Shown here one piece after another: positions 5,178 to 7,711 of a stretch of DNA of 7,711 nucleotides (the stretch's first letter is position 1; each line of letters opens with the position of its first letter). Made by a program: the position numbers and the translations under genes. Below the pieces are notes generated by a model, which worked only from the letters and a program-made list of their open reading frames with translations, did not search any database and was not told where the DNA came from. The DNA comes from Actinomycetota bacterium (GTDB lineage Bacteria; Actinomycetota; Thermoleophilia; Gaiellales; Gaiellaceae): assembly GCA_013695295.1 (NCBI GenBank), contig JACDAS010000297.1, forward strand, positions 1 through 7,711, in the 5' to 3' direction.

Positions 5178-6198
5178 GCACACCCCCTTCACGCTCGGGC
5201 ACTTCAGGGTCGCCGTCGGGGCGTTCTTCACAGCGCTCGCCGCAGGGACGGTCGACTTCTGGCTGACGCTCGACGAGAGCCTGTTCCAGTCGTTCTACCG
5301 GGGGACGGTCACGATCTCGCTGACCGGCATCGACTCGAAGCCCGACAACGTCGGCGGCGAGGTGGTCACGATCCTGCTGATCCTCGCCGGCATGGCAATC
5401 TACGGCTACCTGGCCAGCGCGATCGTGGAGCTGATCGCGCACGGCGTCCTCTCGGGCGCGGTGGTCGAACGGAGGAGGAAGCGCGCGATCGAGCGGCTGC
5501 GTGACCACTACATCATCTGCGGCTACGGCCGGGTGGGCCGGCGGATCGGCGCCGAGTTCCGCGAGGCCGGGGTCGAGTACGTCGTGCTCGACTTCAGCCC
5601 AGTGGCGAAGGAGGCCGCACAGGAGGACGAGGCGGTCTTCGTCGAAGGCAGCGGCACGGACGACGACGACCTCGAGGAGGCCGGGCTCGACCGCGCGCGC
5701 GGTCTCGTCGCCTCGAGCGACTCGGACGTCGACAATCTCTACATCACCGTCTCCGCGCGCGCGGCCCGTCCCGACCTGTTGATCGTCGCCCGCGCGTCCA
5801 CCGGCGATGCCGCGCGGAAGCTCGAGCGCGCGGGAGCAAACCGCGTCGTGCAGCCGTATTCCTCCGCCGGCCAGGAGATGGCAAAACTCGTGCTCAAGCC
5901 GCAGGTCGCTGCCTTCCTCGACATCGTCTCGACCCACGGCGGCCCGGACCTTCGCTTCGAGGAGATCGAGGTGCAGCGGGCATGCGGCCAAGCCGGTAAG
6001 ACGATCTCCGATCTGCGGATCCGCGAGCGGACGGGTGCCCTGATCATCGCGCTCCGGAAGGGCGACGGGACGTTCGACACGACGCCCGACCCCGGGGCCG
6101 TGCTCGACGACGGCGACGTGCTGATCGCGGTCGGAACCGAGCAGGAGCTGCTGGCGCTCGAGGAGATCTTCGCTCCGCGCGAGGCCCTTGCCGGGTAG
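5176..6198 (+). CDS. two-TM ion channel/potassium channel-like protein with RCK (TrkA-N and TrkA-C) domains
   Basis: This 340-residue membrane protein has the layout of prokaryotic RCK-gated potassium channels. The first membrane segment is about residues 10-31, the pore helix and loop about 37-56, the second membrane segment about 62-88, and a basic linker RRRKRAIERL follows. The TrkA-N Rossmann domain has a nucleotide-binding loop CGYGRVGRRIG (Gly116, Gly118, Gly121), an acidic residue at the end of the second strand (VVLDFSP) and a GSGTDDDDLEEAGL segment. The TrkA-C domain is about 250-335. The pore loop is abnormal: SLTGIDSKP (48-56) stands where potassium channels have TVGYGD, so ion selectivity cannot be assumed. 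GTG at 5176 is chosen because no better start lies between it and the first membrane segment. There is no ribosome site, consistent with a leaderless message. It overlaps argS by 11 nt. Confidence 0.88.
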   Translation: MHTPFTLGHFRVAVGAFFTALAAGTVDFWLTLDESLFQSFYRGTVTISLTGIDSKPDNVGGEVVTILLILAGMAIYGYLASAIVELIAHGVLSGAVVERRRKRAIERLRDHYIICGYGRVGRRIGAEFREAGVEYVVLDFSPVAKEAAQEDEAVFVEGSGTDDDDLEEAGLDRARGLVASSDSDVDNLYITVSARAARPDLLIVARASTGDAARKLERAGANRVVQPYSSAGQEMAKLVLKPQVAAFLDIVSTHGGPDLRFEEIEVQRACGQAGKTISDLRIRERTGALIIALRKGDGTFDTTPDPGAVLDDGDVLIAVGTEQELLALEEIFAPREALAG

Positions 6199-7711
6199 CG
6201 CGGTCGATCGGCTGGCTGCCGAGCTCTCCGAGCTCGCGGGAGCGCCCGTCGAGCTCGAGCGCCCCGCCAAGGCCGAGCACGGCGATCTCGCGACGAGCGT
6301 CGCGCTTCGGGTCGCTCCGGTCCGGGGCCGGGCACCGAGGGAGGTTGCGGAGGAGCTGGCCGCGGCCGCGGTGGGTCTCGAACACGTCGAGCGTGCCGAC
6401 GTTGCGGGGCCGGGCTTCCTGAACCTCTGGCTCGCCGGGAGCTGGTTCGTCCGCACGCTGTCGGAGGTCCTGGACGCGGGACCGGCCTTCGGCGGAGGCT
6501 TCGCCGACCCGGTCGAGCGGGTCCAGGTCGAGCTGGTCTCCGCGAACCCGACGGGGCCGGTGGTCGTCTCGGCGGCACGGAACGGCGCCTACGGCGACTC
6601 GGTGGCGCGGCTGCTCGAGTTTGCGGGGCACTCCGTGGAGCGCGAGTACTACTACAACGACGCCGGCCGCCAGATGGAGCGCTTCCGCGCCTCGGTCGAG
6701 GCCAGGCGGCGCGGGGAGGAGCCGCCCGAGGACGGCTACCACGGCGAGTACGTCCGAGAGCTCGCCCGCGCCGGCGGCGATCCGGTGCCGCCGATGCTCG
6801 CGCAGATCGAGCGCACCCTCGAGCGGTTCCGGATCCGCTTCGACACCTGGGAGCTCCAGAGCGAGCTGGAAGAACGAGAGGTCCCGGCCGCTCTAGCCCG
6901 GTTGGACACCTACGAGCGGGACGGTGCGATCTGGGCGCGGACGAGCGCCTACGGTGACGACAAGGACTGGGTCGTGATCCGCTCCACGGACGGCAAGCCC
7001 GGCTACTTCGCCGCCGACGCCGCTTACATGCTGAGGAAGTTCGGCCGCGGCTTCGACCGGGCGATTTACGTCCTCGGCGCCGACCACCACGGGTACGTCG
7101 GACGCCTGAAGGCCATCTCCCGCATGCTCGGCATCGACCCGGTCCGGGTCGAGATCCTCGTCTACCAGCTGGTGCACCTGTCGGTGCGCGGCGAGACGAC
7201 GAAGATGTCGAAGCGCCACGGCGACGTCGTGACGCTGGACGAGTTCATTGACGAGGTCGGGGTCGACGCCGCGCGCTGGTACCTCGTCTCGCGCGGCCAC
7301 GACCAGACGATCGAGATCGACGTGGATTTGGCCGCGGAGCGTTCTCAGAAGAATCCGGTCTACTACGTGCAGTACGCGCACGCACGCATCGCCGGGATCC
7401 TGCGGAACGCCGGGGACGCGCAGGCCGGCAGGGCGCCGCCCGGGGAGCTGGCTCCCGAGGAACGGGACGTCGTGAAGCGAATCGCCGAATTCCCGAGAGT
7501 CGTGCGGGAGTCCGCGGAGCGCCGCGCGCCCCACTCGATTCCGATCTACGCAATCCGGGTCGCTGACGACTTCCATCGCTTCTACCACCGGCACCGCGTG
7601 CTCGGGGGAGGGGAGTCCGAGAGCTTCCGGCTCGGACTCTGCCGCGCCGCCCAGACCGTGATCGCCCGCTGCCTCGACCTGGTCGGGGTGGAGGCGCCCG
7701 AGCGGATGTGA
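6188..7711 (+). CDS. argS: arginyl-tRNA synthetase with atypical HIGH motif
   Basis: This class I synthetase attaches arginine to tRNA-Arg in the cytosol. The 507-residue protein has an N-terminal Add1-type domain (VELERPAKAEHGDLATSVALR, then VAGPGFLNLWL), the catalytic core (VSANPTGP at 118-124, ARNGAYGDSVARLLEFAGH, YYYNDAG, VLGADHHGYVGRLKA), an intact KMSK (339-342), and the C-terminal anticodon-binding DALR-type domain ending FHRFYHRHRVL and DLVGVEAPERM. It is shorter than the usual 550-580. The HIGH signature, normally HVGH after TGP[L/V], reads VVSA at 126-129, with the flanking TGP and ARN kept. TTG at 6188 is the only plausible start before the conserved domain. GAGG (6181-6184) sits 3 nt before it. 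The start lies inside the channel gene's last codons, implying coupled expression. The gene is complete and ends at the window edge. A divergent ArgRS paralogue is possible. Confidence 0.93.
   Translation: MPGSAVDRLAAELSELAGAPVELERPAKAEHGDLATSVALRVAPVRGRAPREVAEELAAAAVGLEHVERADVAGPGFLNLWLAGSWFVRTLSEVLDAGPAFGGGFADPVERVQVELVSANPTGPVVVSAARNGAYGDSVARLLEFAGHSVEREYYYNDAGRQMERFRASVEARRRGEEPPEDGYHGEYVRELARAGGDPVPPMLAQIERTLERFRIRFDTWELQSELEEREVPAALARLDTYERDGAIWARTSAYGDDKDWVVIRSTDGKPGYFAADAAYMLRKFGRGFDRAIYVLGADHHGYVGRLKAISRMLGIDPVRVEILVYQLVHLSVRGETTKMSKRHGDVVTLDEFIDEVGVDAARWYLVSRGHDQTIEIDVDLAAERSQKNPVYYVQYAHARIAGILRNAGDAQAGRAPPGELAPEERDVVKRIAEFPRVVRESAERRAPHSIPIYAIRVADDFHRFYHRHRVLGGGESESFRLGLCRAAQTVIARCLDLVGVEAPERM

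Noticed and set aside
5305..5343. A frameshift hiding a GYG filter in the channel
   Set aside because: No other frame encodes GYG here, and one of them meets a stop codon. Residues on both sides are in the correct frame.
5158..6456. Upstream extension of the DUF3467 frame antisense to the channel and argS
   Set aside because: Only the last 99 residues resemble a real protein; the rest is a shadow of the channel and argS codons.
6551..6583. A frameshift as the cause of the missing HIGH motif in argS
   Set aside because: The other two frames across 6560-6577 do not encode HVGH or HIGH, and conserved residues flank the block in the same frame on both sides.

Overview
The window is a compact, very GC-rich (roughly 70% by eye) chromosomal segment of housekeeping genes. 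Base composition, heavy use of GTG and TTG starts, near-absent intergenic space and the protein set suggest an actinobacterium. A Thermoleophilia-type lineage (Gaiellales/Solirubrobacterales) is my best guess, but it is inference from general resemblance and not a search result. I see no mobile element, CRISPR array, tRNA or rRNA.

Layout. Positions 1-12 hold the last codons of an upstream gene, probably pgk, coupled to tpiA (12-722, +). tpiA is followed by an overlapping gpmI (692-2161, +), so the left end is a lower-glycolysis operon. An 86-bp promoter-bearing gap then leads to a lone ECF-type sigma factor (2248-2832, +). Next is a metallophosphoesterase on the minus strand (2829-3560). Its stop codon shares a CTAG with the sigma stop, and its start codon shares a CATG with the start of a Ste24-like M48 membrane protease (3559-4764, +). 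After a 93-bp hairpin-rich gap comes a small DUF3467-type protein on the minus strand (4858-5157). It diverges, across only 18 bp, from a two-TM potassium-channel-like protein with RCK (TrkA-N/TrkA-C) domains (5176-6198, +). The channel gene overlaps argS (6188-7711, +), which ends exactly at the window edge.

How the genes relate. tpiA and gpmI act in the same pathway. The other genes have no obvious common pathway. The channel and argS are probably co-transcribed because they overlap by 11 nt.

The most notable points are these. (1) The arginyl-tRNA synthetase keeps KMSK but has VVSA where the class I HIGH (HVGH) signature should be. (2) The channel has an LTGID-type loop instead of the TVGYGD potassium filter. 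(3) An 18-bp inverted repeat fills the DUF3467/channel gap and carries -10-like hexamers facing both ways, placed so that both mRNAs would be leaderless or nearly so. (4) The sigma gene shows the same arrangement, with TATACT 8 nt before a TTG start, no Shine-Dalgarno, and a palindrome between -35 and -10. I do not see a clearly new multi-gene defence or biosynthetic system.
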